From an uncultured Clostridium sp. (lineage in GTDB: Bacteria; Bacillota; Clostridia; Lachnospirales; Lachnospiraceae), in assembly GCA_900551135.1 (NCBI GenBank), contig URUX01000151.1, positions 1 through 6,048 on the forward strand: a stretch of 6,048 bases of DNA, read 5' to 3'. Within the stretch, counting starts at the first letter, position 1; each line of letters starts with the position of its first letter. Shown here piece by piece: positions 1 to 5,652 of the stretch. A model generated the notes under the pieces. That model did not search any database, was not told the origin of the DNA, and worked only from the letters and a program-made list of their open reading frames with translations. The position numbers and the translations under genes are program-made.

Positions 1-248
1 CCATCCCGAAGATTTAAACGCCTGGCAGATTCCTGGAACATCTCTCCAAAAGGCCCTCCGCCTTTCTTTCCCGACTGGAACAGGCCTTCTGCCAGAGGTG
101 CATGGCTGTACACAATTTCCCCTTTCAAAAAATAAACCAGCTGCCGGAGGGCAATTAATAGCGACAGTCTTTGCTTCCAGAAAAAAGCCAGCTGCCAGCC
201 AAGTCCAGCTGCCCCCAGCATTACCAGACACGCCCCGGCCCATTTCAT
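1..248 (-). CDS. spoIIIAB: Stage III sporulation protein AB, 3' end missing (partial)
   Basis: SpoIIIAB is a membrane-anchored part of the SpoIIIA complex, made in the mother cell and needed for the channel to the engulfed forespore. Reading from 248 down to the window edge gives 82 residues with no stop; the family is usually about 170 residues, so the C-terminal half lies outside the window. The N-terminus (residues about 4-23, AGACLVMLGAAGLGWQLAFF) is a hydrophobic membrane segment. It is followed by ALRQLVYFLKGEIVYSHAPL, which resembles the conserved LRxxLxxLexEIxYxxTPL stretch of B. subtilis SpoIIIAB. The ATG overlaps the spoIIIAA stop as ATGA, and no strong ribosome binding site precedes it, so translation is probably coupled to spoIIIAA. 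The family call rests on this motif and on position directly after spoIIIAA. Confidence 0.9.
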   Translation of the reverse strand, partial: MKWAGACLVMLGAAGLGWQLAFFWKQRLSLLIALRQLVYFLKGEIVYSHAPLAEGLFQSGKKGGGPFGEMFQESARRLNLRD

Positions 249-1237
249 GGCCGTACCGTTTCTTTCTTTGTGCCAAAATCAACTGGCCGTTCCCGGTCAT
301 CATAAACTGCTTTCACAGTGCCAGGACATGGACTGCGTTCCAGCACTACATACCGCTGAAAGGTTTTTTCTTCCACCAGCCGTTTTAATACCGGCTTTTC
401 TTTTATATCCTGAACCGATGTCCCATGAACCGTCGCAATCAGGCTGCATCCGCAGTTTCTGGCATATTCAACTGCACGAAAATCTTCCTCGCTTCCGATT
501 TCATCGACAGCAATCACCTCCGGAGCCATGGTCTTAATTAACATCATCATACCGTCTGCTTTTGGACAGCAGTCTAATACATCTGTCCGGATTCCCAAAT
601 CATTTTGAGGGATTCCCTGACAGCATGCGCCCAATTCTGAACGCTCGTCTACTACTCCGACTGTCCTGCCTGGAAATGACGGCGTCCCATCGGATACCAT
701 TCGGATTAAGTCTCTTAAAACCGTGGTTTTTCCGCATCTGGGAGGTGAAATTAATAAAGACGGCAGCAGTCTGCCGTCTTCACATAAAAAAGGAAGAAGT
801 CCGGCGGCGCAGCCTTTTCTTTGGTGGGCAATCCGTACATTTAAAAATGAAATGTACTTGAATGTTTTTACCTGCCGTACTCCTGACTCCATATGGCCTT
901 CTACCACTGCCTGACCGGCCAGTCCTACCCGGTGGCCGCCCTGAAGAGTCAAAAATCCCCGCCGTACTTCTTCCTCAAATGCATAAAGGGAGTAATTCCC
1001 CATATATTCTACGGTTTCCCGTATCTGGGGCGCCGAAATTACGGCAGCCCCCTTTGGCTCCTGTCCCAGTTTTCCGGAAGGAGTCAAAAAATATTCCTGG
1101 TTTTCCATTACCAGCAGCATCGGCTGCTCCGCCCTGAGGCGGATCTCCTGTATGTTTCTAAAATCACCTGGAACCTGTCCCAGAATTTTCCTTAAGCTTC
1201 CAGGAAACAGCCGCAGAATTTCTTCTCTTTCAGCCAT
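245..1237 (-). CDS. spoIIIAA: Stage III sporulation protein AA, AAA+/secretion-type ATPase
   Basis: SpoIIIAA is the cytosolic mother-cell ATPase thought to energise the SpoIIIA-SpoIIQ channel; it resembles secretion ATPases. The 330-residue product is close to the family length (about 307 in B. subtilis). The P-loop is SPPRCGKTT at residues 164-172, with Ser in place of the first Gly of GPPxxGKTT. Further ATPase signatures are VVDERSE (195-201), the conserved GIRTDVLDCCPKADGM block (215-230) and the Walker B-like VIAVDEIG (241-248), followed by ATVHG (268-272). The N-terminal part carries EIRLRAEQP (31-39) and GGHRVGLAG (100-108), both typical of the family. The ATG at 1237 has a strong AAAGGAG site (1254-1248) ten bases upstream. 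It heads the operon continuing into spoIIIAB. A candidate sigma-E promoter lies just upstream, and a terminator-like hairpin lies within the gene (757-780). Confidence 0.96.
   Translation of the reverse strand: MAEREEILRLFPGSLRKILGQVPGDFRNIQEIRLRAEQPMLLVMENQEYFLTPSGKLGQEPKGAAVISAPQIRETVEYMGNYSLYAFEEEVRRGFLTLQGGHRVGLAGQAVVEGHMESGVRQVKTFKYISFLNVRIAHQRKGCAAGLLPFLCEDGRLLPSLLISPPRCGKTTVLRDLIRMVSDGTPSFPGRTVGVVDERSELGACCQGIPQNDLGIRTDVLDCCPKADGMMMLIKTMAPEVIAVDEIGSEEDFRAVEYARNCGCSLIATVHGTSVQDIKEKPVLKRLVEEKTFQRYVVLERSPCPGTVKAVYDDRERPVDFGTKKETVRP
757..780 (-). repeat. Perfect hairpin inside spoIIIAA, terminator-like on the sense strand
   Basis: Arms AAGACGGCAG (757-766) and CTGCCGTCTT (771-780) are exact reverse complements: a 10-bp stem with a 4-base loop. 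Read in the spoIIIAA direction, the hairpin is followed at once by TATTAATTTC, a broken U-rich tract, so it has the outline of an intrinsic terminator. It lies in codons for EDGRLLPSLLIS, directly before the Walker A codons. The repeat itself is certain. A role in attenuating transcription is only a guess, because the U-tract is interrupted by A. Confidence 0.55.
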
Positions 1238-1247
1238 CTAAGCCTCA

Positions 1248-1254
1248 CTCCTTT
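1248..1254 (-). promoter_or_regulatory. Strong ribosome binding site of spoIIIAA
   Basis: AAAGGAG on the minus strand lies ten bases before the ATG at 1237-1235. It fixes that codon as the start of spoIIIAA and shows the gene is translated on its own rather than by coupling to the upstream acetyltransferase gene. Confidence 0.8.
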
Positions 1255-1259
1255 ACCCT

Positions 1260-1287
1260 AATATATGAGGCCTTGTCTGTTTTATGA
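1260..1287 (-). promoter_or_regulatory. Candidate sigma-E promoter for the spoIIIA operon
   Basis: On the minus strand, CATATATT (1267-1260) fits the sigma-E -10 pattern CATAYANT. TCATAAA (1287-1281) fits the -35 pattern KMATATT at 5 of 7 positions. There are 13 bases between the two elements, slightly shorter than usual. The -35 element overlaps the stop codon of the acetyltransferase gene (1284-1282). The predicted transcript would begin near 1254, at the ribosome binding site, giving a very short leader. The spoIIIA operon of B. subtilis is known to be sigma-E controlled, which makes the location meaningful, but the match was made by eye. Confidence 0.45.
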
Positions 1288-1839
1288 CTGTTTCGGTTCT
1301 ATCAGATTATATTCCAGCTGGCAGTCATAGGGCTCCCGCTCCACATGTTCTGCAATGGGTTCACTGGTATCTACACACCCTAGTGAACGGTAAAAATTTT
1401 GGGTCTCTACAGCAGAATGAGAGGATATGTAAAGCCTTTTTGCTCCATGCTGCCTGGCCCAGTCTGCTGCCGTTAAAAATAGTTTTTTTCCGATTCCCAT
1501 ACCTCTCATATCCTGAGATACGTGGATGCTGGTCAGGTCTAAAAAGTCTTTGTTTTTTCCTAAAAATTCTGCCTCCACAGAAGTAAATCCCTTTAATTCT
1601 CCATTTACAAACGCTCCGTAAACCAGACCGCCTTTCTCAATTGTCCCCAGCAGGCACTGAATCAAAAACTGATACTCTTCCCTGCTCCAGTCATCTATAA
1701 ATGGATCTTCTTTTATTACCCACTGGCCGTCTTCTCTCCGCCAGCACAAATTTACTTCCTGGCGGCGTTTAAACTCTGAAAACAGTTCCAGCGTCAATTC
1801 ATCTTTTTCTATTTCTCGATATTGCACCTCTTGCTGCAT
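1282..1839 (-). CDS. GNAT family N-acetyltransferase
   Basis: This 185-residue protein transfers an acetyl group from acetyl-CoA to an amine; the substrate cannot be read from the sequence. The GNAT core is clear. Motif A runs through DLTSIHVSQDMRGMGIGKKL (residues 101-120), with the pyrophosphate-binding RGMGIGK loop at 112-118. Motif B follows as YISSHSAVETQNFYRSLGC (137-155), with the FYRSLG turn typical of the fold. The C-terminus EREPYDCQLEYNL (167-179) forms the last strand. The ATG at 1839 has GGGAG (1850-1846) six bases upstream. Only 21 bases separate it from the stop of the upstream peptidase gene, so the two are probably co-transcribed. The gene precedes spoIIIAA with a 44-base gap and no terminator, so read-through into the sporulation operon is possible. 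Confidence 0.9.
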   Translation of the reverse strand: MQQEVQYREIEKDELTLELFSEFKRRQEVNLCWRREDGQWVIKEDPFIDDWSREEYQFLIQCLLGTIEKGGLVYGAFVNGELKGFTSVEAEFLGKNKDFLDLTSIHVSQDMRGMGIGKKLFLTAADWARQHGAKRLYISSHSAVETQNFYRSLGCVDTSEPIAEHVEREPYDCQLEYNLIEPKQS

Positions 1840-1860
1840 CTTTTTCTCCCTAACCAGTTC

Positions 1861-2907
1861 CTACTTTTCTTCGTAAGCAATCTGAATATCATTATCCTTT
1901 ACCTGGATATTGGCATAACCGCCGCAGATAACAGGCATCATGGGAGCCAGATGGCCAATATCCAAATCCATTACCACAGGCACTCCGTATCCTTTTAACA
2001 GTTCGGTGACGGCCCGGTATTGATCCAGTCCCATAATCTCCTGTCCATGGCAGTAAGGACGCCCGATTAAAAAGCCTTTTACATGCTGAAACCATCCGGC
2101 ATGCTGCATCTGCCACACGGCTCTCCGGATGGCAAATACATTCAAATCACAGGACTCTAAAAACCAGATAAAGCCATCCTCCTGGTACCGTTTGTTAAAC
2201 GCTTCGGTCTTATCAAATTCCGTCCCCAGAAGATTTACAAGGCAATCCATACATCCTCCTATGAGTCTGCCGGAAAACTCCAAATTTACCTGTTCCGCCG
2301 GAATCTCCCTGCCATCCAAAAAGCACCGAATCTGTCTGGGCTCTGTCACATTATACGGCACAAGAGGATGCTCCTCATCTTTTAAAGACTCTTTTTCCCA
2401 CAAATCATAGCCGGATATCCGGGTTTTCACTCCTCTTAAAAGGTCATAGGCATCTTTAATTGCGGGATGCCAGGGTTCCATGCCAAATGCAGCCGCACAG
2501 GGTCCATAGATGGCGGCTGTATCACAAATCGTTGCGGACAGATAGGTAAAATTGGTATTGTCAGAGTATCCCATATACCACTTGGGTTCCGCTTTGCTGA
2601 TTTTTTCAAAATCTACGTAATCTAAAATCTCACACATCAGTTCTCCGCCTCCGCAGGAAATTAAAACCTGACTGTCCTGGCTGAGATAGCTTTCCGTCAG
2701 TTCCCTTCCGCATTGTTCAGGAGTGCTGCTGATTCCAATTCCGGAACCTTCATAACAATTAGGCCCCAGTACAATACCATGGCCTTTTTCTGACAATACG
2801 TTCTGACAGTTTTGAAAAGCAGTCCGGTACGGCTCTGTGGCACATCCAAAAGACGGCGCTATAAATCCAATGGTTCCATGTTCTGTTAAATGTTTCGGAT
2901 AACGCAT
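1861..2907 (-). CDS. S66 family LD-carboxypeptidase / microcin C7 immunity (MccF)-like peptidase
   Basis: S66 serine peptidases either trim the terminal D-Ala from murein tetrapeptide (LdcA) or cleave toxic aminoacyl-nucleotides such as processed microcin C (MccF). The 348-residue length and the N-terminal GFIAPSFG (14-21) fit the family. The Ser-Glu-His triad is complete: Ser115 in GYSDNT, Glu251 in FLES and His319 in DIGHLAP. LISCGGGE (82-89) before the nucleophile and RLIGGCMDCLVNLLGT (214-229) between Ser and Glu are also family hallmarks. There is no signal peptide, so it acts in the cytosol. The insert between about 160 and 210 leans towards the MccF-like branch, but LdcA-type murein recycling cannot be excluded. 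The ATG at 2907 has AAAGGAAG (2922-2915) seven bases upstream. It lies 48 bases after the RsmH-like gene. Confidence 0.88.
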   Translation of the reverse strand: MRYPKHLTEHGTIGFIAPSFGCATEPYRTAFQNCQNVLSEKGHGIVLGPNCYEGSGIGISSTPEQCGRELTESYLSQDSQVLISCGGGELMCEILDYVDFEKISKAEPKWYMGYSDNTNFTYLSATICDTAAIYGPCAAAFGMEPWHPAIKDAYDLLRGVKTRISGYDLWEKESLKDEEHPLVPYNVTEPRQIRCFLDGREIPAEQVNLEFSGRLIGGCMDCLVNLLGTEFDKTEAFNKRYQEDGFIWFLESCDLNVFAIRRAVWQMQHAGWFQHVKGFLIGRPYCHGQEIMGLDQYRAVTELLKGYGVPVVMDLDIGHLAPMMPVICGGYANIQVKDNDIQIAYEEK

Positions 2908-2955
2908 ATTCTGTCTTCCTTTCTGATGATTTTCCTGATGAAGTTTTTATCCTTT

Positions 2956-4023
2956 TTATGCCTTAATGGCCCAGCGCATCTTGGTAGATCTGGCTCTGCT
3001 GTTCATGGCGCACTCTTCAGCAGAAGGGCGGATTACATCTTTGTAAATTTCTTTATAAATTCCCTGTCTGTAAAACTCTTTAAAGTATTTTTTTCCCAGC
3101 CGATCCTCTCCGGAATGAAAGGTTAAAATCGCTGCCCTGCCTCCCTCTGCCAGTACCTGGGGGAGTTTTTCCAGAAACTGATATAAGACCTCATATTCAT
3201 TATTAATATCAATTCTTAGCGCCTGGAAGGTTCTCTGACAGGACTTTTTTACTGCTTCTTTCCTGTCTTTTTCCGGAATAAAAGACAACGCTTTTTCAAT
3301 GGCTTCTTTTAACCGTACTGTGGTGTCAATGGGACGTCCTTTTCGGATTTCCGTAACTACTGTCCTGGAAATTTCCTCTGCATAGGGTTCATCTGCATTT
3401 TCAATCAACATGCCGCAAAGTTCCTGCTGGCTGATGGTTTTTAACCGTTCAGCCGCTGAAATCCCTGCTTCCGGGTTGAGCCTCAAATCCAGAGGCCCTT
3501 CCGTTTTATAAGAAAATCCTCTCTCCGGATTGTCAATCTGCATAGAAGATACCCCTAAATCTGCCAGCACAAAATCAAACGGCCCGTGTTCTTTTGCCAG
3601 TTCATCAATATTGGCAAAATTCAGCAGCCGGACGGTAATCATATCCTCTCCAAATCCCTGTCTGGCCAGCCGTTCTTTTGTTTTTGCAGACTCAATTGGG
3701 TCAACATCCAGTCCGTAAATATGGCCCTGATGATCCAGACACTTCAGCATTGCCAGAGTATGACCTCCATATCCCAATGTAGCGTCCACTCCTGTTTGCC
3801 CTGGCTGAATCTGCAAAAAGTCAATAATTTCTTTTACACAAATTGAAATGTGCATACCAGCTGGAGTACTTCCTTTCCGGATAACCTTTTCAATGGTTTC
3901 CCCATACTTATCCGGCTGCAGTTCTTTATATTTTTCACTAAAATGTCTGGGATGGGTTCCGCTGTAACGGACGCGGCGCTTATGAGGCGTCCCGGTTTCC
4001 TGTCTATTTTCCTGATTTTCCAT
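2956..4023 (-). CDS. RsmH-like 16S rRNA methyltransferase paralog with N-terminal extension
   Basis: The product belongs to the RsmH/MraW family (COG0275), SAM-dependent enzymes that N4-methylate C1402 of 16S rRNA. It keeps the SAM-binding VDATLGYGGHT (residues 79-89), GLDVDPIE (104-111), DLGVSSMQIDNPERGFSY (155-172), GPLDLRLN (176-183), RTFQALRID (264-272), TFHSGEDR (301-308) and the end NSRARSTKMRW (341-351). It differs from canonical RsmH in having about 50 extra N-terminal residues, including a basic HKRRVRY patch (14-20). HISICVKE (58-65) replaces HxPVLLxE, SCQRTFQALR replaces HPAKRTFQALR, and the EDR motif reads SGEDR rather than SLEDR. None of the usual division-and-cell-wall neighbours (mraZ, ftsL, pbp) is present, so it is probably a second copy. 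The ATG at 4023 (355 residues) is preferred over a TTG at 4071 because AGGAGG stands just before it. It overlaps the kinase-like gene by 20 bases. The substrate may be C1402 or another base. Confidence 0.88.
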   Translation of the reverse strand: MENQENRQETGTPHKRRVRYSGTHPRHFSEKYKELQPDKYGETIEKVIRKGSTPAGMHISICVKEIIDFLQIQPGQTGVDATLGYGGHTLAMLKCLDHQGHIYGLDVDPIESAKTKERLARQGFGEDMITVRLLNFANIDELAKEHGPFDFVLADLGVSSMQIDNPERGFSYKTEGPLDLRLNPEAGISAAERLKTISQQELCGMLIENADEPYAEEISRTVVTEIRKGRPIDTTVRLKEAIEKALSFIPEKDRKEAVKKSCQRTFQALRIDINNEYEVLYQFLEKLPQVLAEGGRAAILTFHSGEDRLGKKYFKEFYRQGIYKEIYKDVIRPSAEECAMNSRARSTKMRWAIKA

Positions 4024-4639
4024 GTGTCCTCCTGTTATATTCTCCTGTGTTCTGTAACATCCATGTATCAATCCGCTGCCTGACCCGTTCTCCCACCTCT
4101 TCGCTGGTCAAATGATCGGTATTTAAAACATCCGTCCTGTCCATCTGACAGAACCACTGCCTTTTTAGCGGAAGCAGGTGTTGAATATGGTGTTCAAAAA
4201 ATTCTCTGGAACGGGTGTTGTCATGTTCTTTTCTTTGTCTCAGAATCTCATCCGAAGCATCCAAAAACAAAATTCTGTCTGGATAACACCTGCGGACTGC
4301 TTCTAATTCTTCTTTCAAAGGCTCTTCTACTTCCCAGTTTTCTCCAATGGTTTTGGGATAATGAAGGGTATAAAATTCTATTTCCTCAGCGCCAAAATCC
4401 ATCAATGTGCAGGGATATTCCTTTGACTTCTCCCATCTTTGAACTTCATTTCTAAGCCAAAGTTTCTGAATCTCCAAATAATCCTCATAGTTTGTTTTTA
4501 TCAGCCCTCTGCGGACAACTTCTTCGATGACCGCTTTATTGTCTTCATAACTAATGTGGACATAGGGAGCATGTTTCTCAATATAATGGACTGCTGTAGT
4601 TTTTCCTACTGCCATACAGCCCTGCAGAGATACTATCAT
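4004..4639 (-). CDS. P-loop nucleoside/nucleotide kinase-like protein
   Basis: The 211-residue protein opens with a Walker A loop, GCMAVGKTT (residues 7-15), right after a short beta strand, as in deoxynucleoside kinases, thymidylate kinases and AAA-type small kinases. LMDFGAEEIEFYTLHYP (79-95) occupies the place of the DRS-type second motif. RILFLDASDEILRQRKEHD (122-140) followed by NTRSREFF (141-148) looks like the strand plus arginine-rich LID region of deoxynucleoside kinases. These features suggest phosphoryl transfer to a small nucleoside-like substrate, but the usual D-R-S triplet is not seen, so the substrate is unknown and a plain AAA-family ATPase label is equally safe. The ATG at 4639 has GGAGG (4651-4647) seven bases upstream. 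The last 20 bases overlap the RsmH-like gene, whose ribosome binding site lies inside this gene, so the two are probably translated together. Confidence 0.75.
   Translation of the reverse strand: MIVSLQGCMAVGKTTAVHYIEKHAPYVHISYEDNKAVIEEVVRRGLIKTNYEDYLEIQKLWLRNEVQRWEKSKEYPCTLMDFGAEEIEFYTLHYPKTIGENWEVEEPLKEELEAVRRCYPDRILFLDASDEILRQRKEHDNTRSREFFEHHIQHLLPLKRQWFCQMDRTDVLNTDHLTSEEVGERVRQRIDTWMLQNTGEYNRRTHGKSGK
4028..4033 (-). promoter_or_regulatory. Ribosome binding site deciding the start of the RsmH-like gene
   Basis: A perfect AGGAGG lies four bases before the ATG at 4023-4021, inside the 3' end of the kinase-like gene. It argues for that ATG rather than the upstream in-frame TTG at 4071, which would lengthen the overlap to 68 bases. 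Confidence 0.75.
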
Positions 4640-4658
4640 AAGCCTTCCTCCGTGATGA

Positions 4659-4690
4659 AAGCAGGCAGAACAACCATGCCCTGCCTGCTT
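4659..4690 (-). repeat. 10-bp hairpin between the Rpn and kinase-like genes
   Basis: Arms AAGCAGGCAG (4659-4668) and CTGCCTGCTT (4681-4690) are exact reverse complements around a 12-base loop. The hairpin starts three bases after the Rpn stop codon (4696-4694), where a terminator would sit, but read on the minus strand it is followed only by TCATCACGG, without a U-tract. It ends seven bases before the ribosome binding site of the kinase-like gene. It may be a weak terminator, an mRNA-end stabiliser or a leader structure. Confidence 0.5.
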
Positions 4691-4693
4691 CTC

Positions 4694-5527
4694 CTACTTT
4701 AAATAATCTCTTGCTGATTCTTCTGACAATTGGAACTTTTCCTGCAGCTTTTTTATAATCATCTCATCTGATAGCTGTACATCTCGGTAAGCGGCAACTG
4801 CTCCGTAAATTTTGCCTTTTTCTATGCCTTTTTCCTCAACACCCTTACTAAGATTGCACATCAGCGACACCTCACTTTCCAATTTCTGAGTCATTTTAAT
4901 CTGAAAATTCTCTTCTAAAATCTGAAATTTATCCTCTGGCTCTGTTTCTGTTGACAACAGAACATTCAGCAGTTTTAAAACACCTGCAGTTTCGTCTTCC
5001 CTCTTGTCTCCTAGACAAATCATAATCGCTGTCATCAAATCATAATTGGCTATGTCTTCATTTATATCTCCAATCAGATTTTCCTCTGTAATATAATAAC
5101 GGGTAATACTGTTTCTACGATTTTTTGGCGGATTCGTGCAAATCCAGATAGAATATACTTTCTTAATCTTCTCATAATGGGACTCTGTAAACTCTGTGCC
5201 ATACTGGGCTGAAATCAGCCTGCTGCAGTAATAAATCCCCCGTTTTATCAATGGATAACCAGGATAAAAATCATTCTGTGCTTCTATATTAATAATCAAT
5301 CTTATAAATTCTCCAGATATAGGAGCAACTGCTAAAAAACGAATATCATAGGTAACGGTTCCTTCCGTCATTGTAGCATCTTCATTGGATTCTCCATGAA
5401 TCATTGAACTTGCATTTGACTCATCAGAGCCCACTGCTGTTTCTGCCACTTCCGGAATTCCTTCTATATATTTTTCAGCAATTTCACTAACATCGCAGTC
5501 TCGATACTCTTTTAAGCAAGCTTTCAT
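4694..5527 (-). CDS. Rpn family recombination-promoting nuclease / PD-(D/E)XK transposase-like protein
   Basis: Rpn proteins are PD-(D/E)XK nucleases related to transposases and promote recA-independent recombination in E. coli; Lachnospiraceae carry many copies. The core here is GTVTYDIRF (residues 56-64, Asp61), then LIINIEAQNDFYPGYPLIKR (77-96) with the catalytic Glu82-x-Gln84. YSIWICTNPP (125-134), ITRYYITEEN (141-150), YDLMTAIMICLG (162-173) and MCNLSKGVEEKGIEKGK (223-239) are recurrent in this family; the last is the low-complexity lysine/glutamate tail region. The ATG at 5527 is the first in the frame, but it has no ribosome binding site. Family-like sequence continues in frame for 35 codons upstream to an ATA at 5632, so this version is probably N-terminally shortened or uses an unusual start. 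Base composition is more AT-rich than the neighbours (17 of 60 G+C at 5041-5100, against 36 of 60 at 1021-1080), suggesting later acquisition. Activity is doubtful. Confidence 0.85.
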   Translation of the reverse strand: MKACLKEYRDCDVSEIAEKYIEGIPEVAETAVGSDESNASSMIHGESNEDATMTEGTVTYDIRFLAVAPISGEFIRLIINIEAQNDFYPGYPLIKRGIYYCSRLISAQYGTEFTESHYEKIKKVYSIWICTNPPKNRRNSITRYYITEENLIGDINEDIANYDLMTAIMICLGDKREDETAGVLKLLNVLLSTETEPEDKFQILEENFQIKMTQKLESEVSLMCNLSKGVEEKGIEKGKIYGAVAAYRDVQLSDEMIIKKLQEKFQLSEESARDYLK

Positions 5528-5632
5528 AATCCAGGCTAAAATACTTTTTTCTGAAAGCAGCCGCTTACAGGCAGCATCATAACTTGCTTTATCATCTGCT
5601 ATAAAAATCTTTTTTGCAATATTTGTTTTTAT
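5528..5632 (-). other. Upstream in-frame N-terminal segment of the Rpn gene, start codon apparently ATA
   Basis: The 35 codons before the ATG at 5527 stay open and read, in part, IAKKIFIADDKASYDAACKR, then LLSEKSILAWI, leading straight into MKACLKEYRDCDVSEIAEKY. A KxSYDxACKRLLSxKxILAWIMKxCL stretch is what I recall at the start of Lachnospiraceae Rpn proteins. No ATG, GTG or TTG occurs in these codons; the only near-start is CTG at 5560. The first codon after a reasonable ribosome binding site is ATA (5632-5630), and an in-frame TGA lies at 5641-5639. The simplest reading is an ATG-to-ATA change at the true start; AUA initiation or a base-calling error are alternatives. Confidence 0.7.
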
Positions 5633-5638
5633 ATCTCT

Positions 5639-5644
5639 TCACCT
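5639..5644 (-). promoter_or_regulatory. Probable original ribosome binding site of the Rpn gene
   Basis: AGGTGA on the minus strand lies six bases before the ATA codon at 5632-5630, the spacing expected for a real start. No comparable site precedes the ATG at 5527. This supports the view that translation once began at 5632. Confidence 0.45.
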
Positions 5645-5652
5645 ACACCTAT

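Noticed and set aside
722..746. Ser instead of Gly at the first position of the SpoIIIAA Walker A loop
   Set aside because: The GKTT core is intact, and as I recall SPP-type loops are common in clostridial SpoIIIAA, so it is not evidence of lost function.
835..857. 8-bp inverted repeat GTACATTT / AAATGTAC inside spoIIIAA
   Set aside because: It is AT-rich with a 7-base loop and no U-tract after it; chance is a sufficient explanation.
164..1195. Several plus-strand open frames across the spoIIIAA region
   Set aside because: They lie opposite a well-supported ATPase gene, show no family motifs and are low-complexity Pro/Ser/Leu-rich translations typical of antisense frames.
1892..2116. A 74-residue minus-strand frame inside the peptidase gene
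   Set aside because: It is a shifted frame of the same DNA that encodes the conserved C-terminal S66 domain; no motif or ribosome binding site supports it.
2908..2955. Short direct repeat TCATCAG ... TCATCAG before the peptidase gene
   Set aside because: Two 7-base copies in an AT-rich 48-base spacer are within chance expectation, and the spacer is mainly the ribosome binding region.
4024..4071. Longer start for the RsmH-like gene at a TTG codon (4071)
   Set aside because: It would overlap the kinase-like gene by 68 bases and lacks the AGGAGG site that precedes the ATG at 4023.
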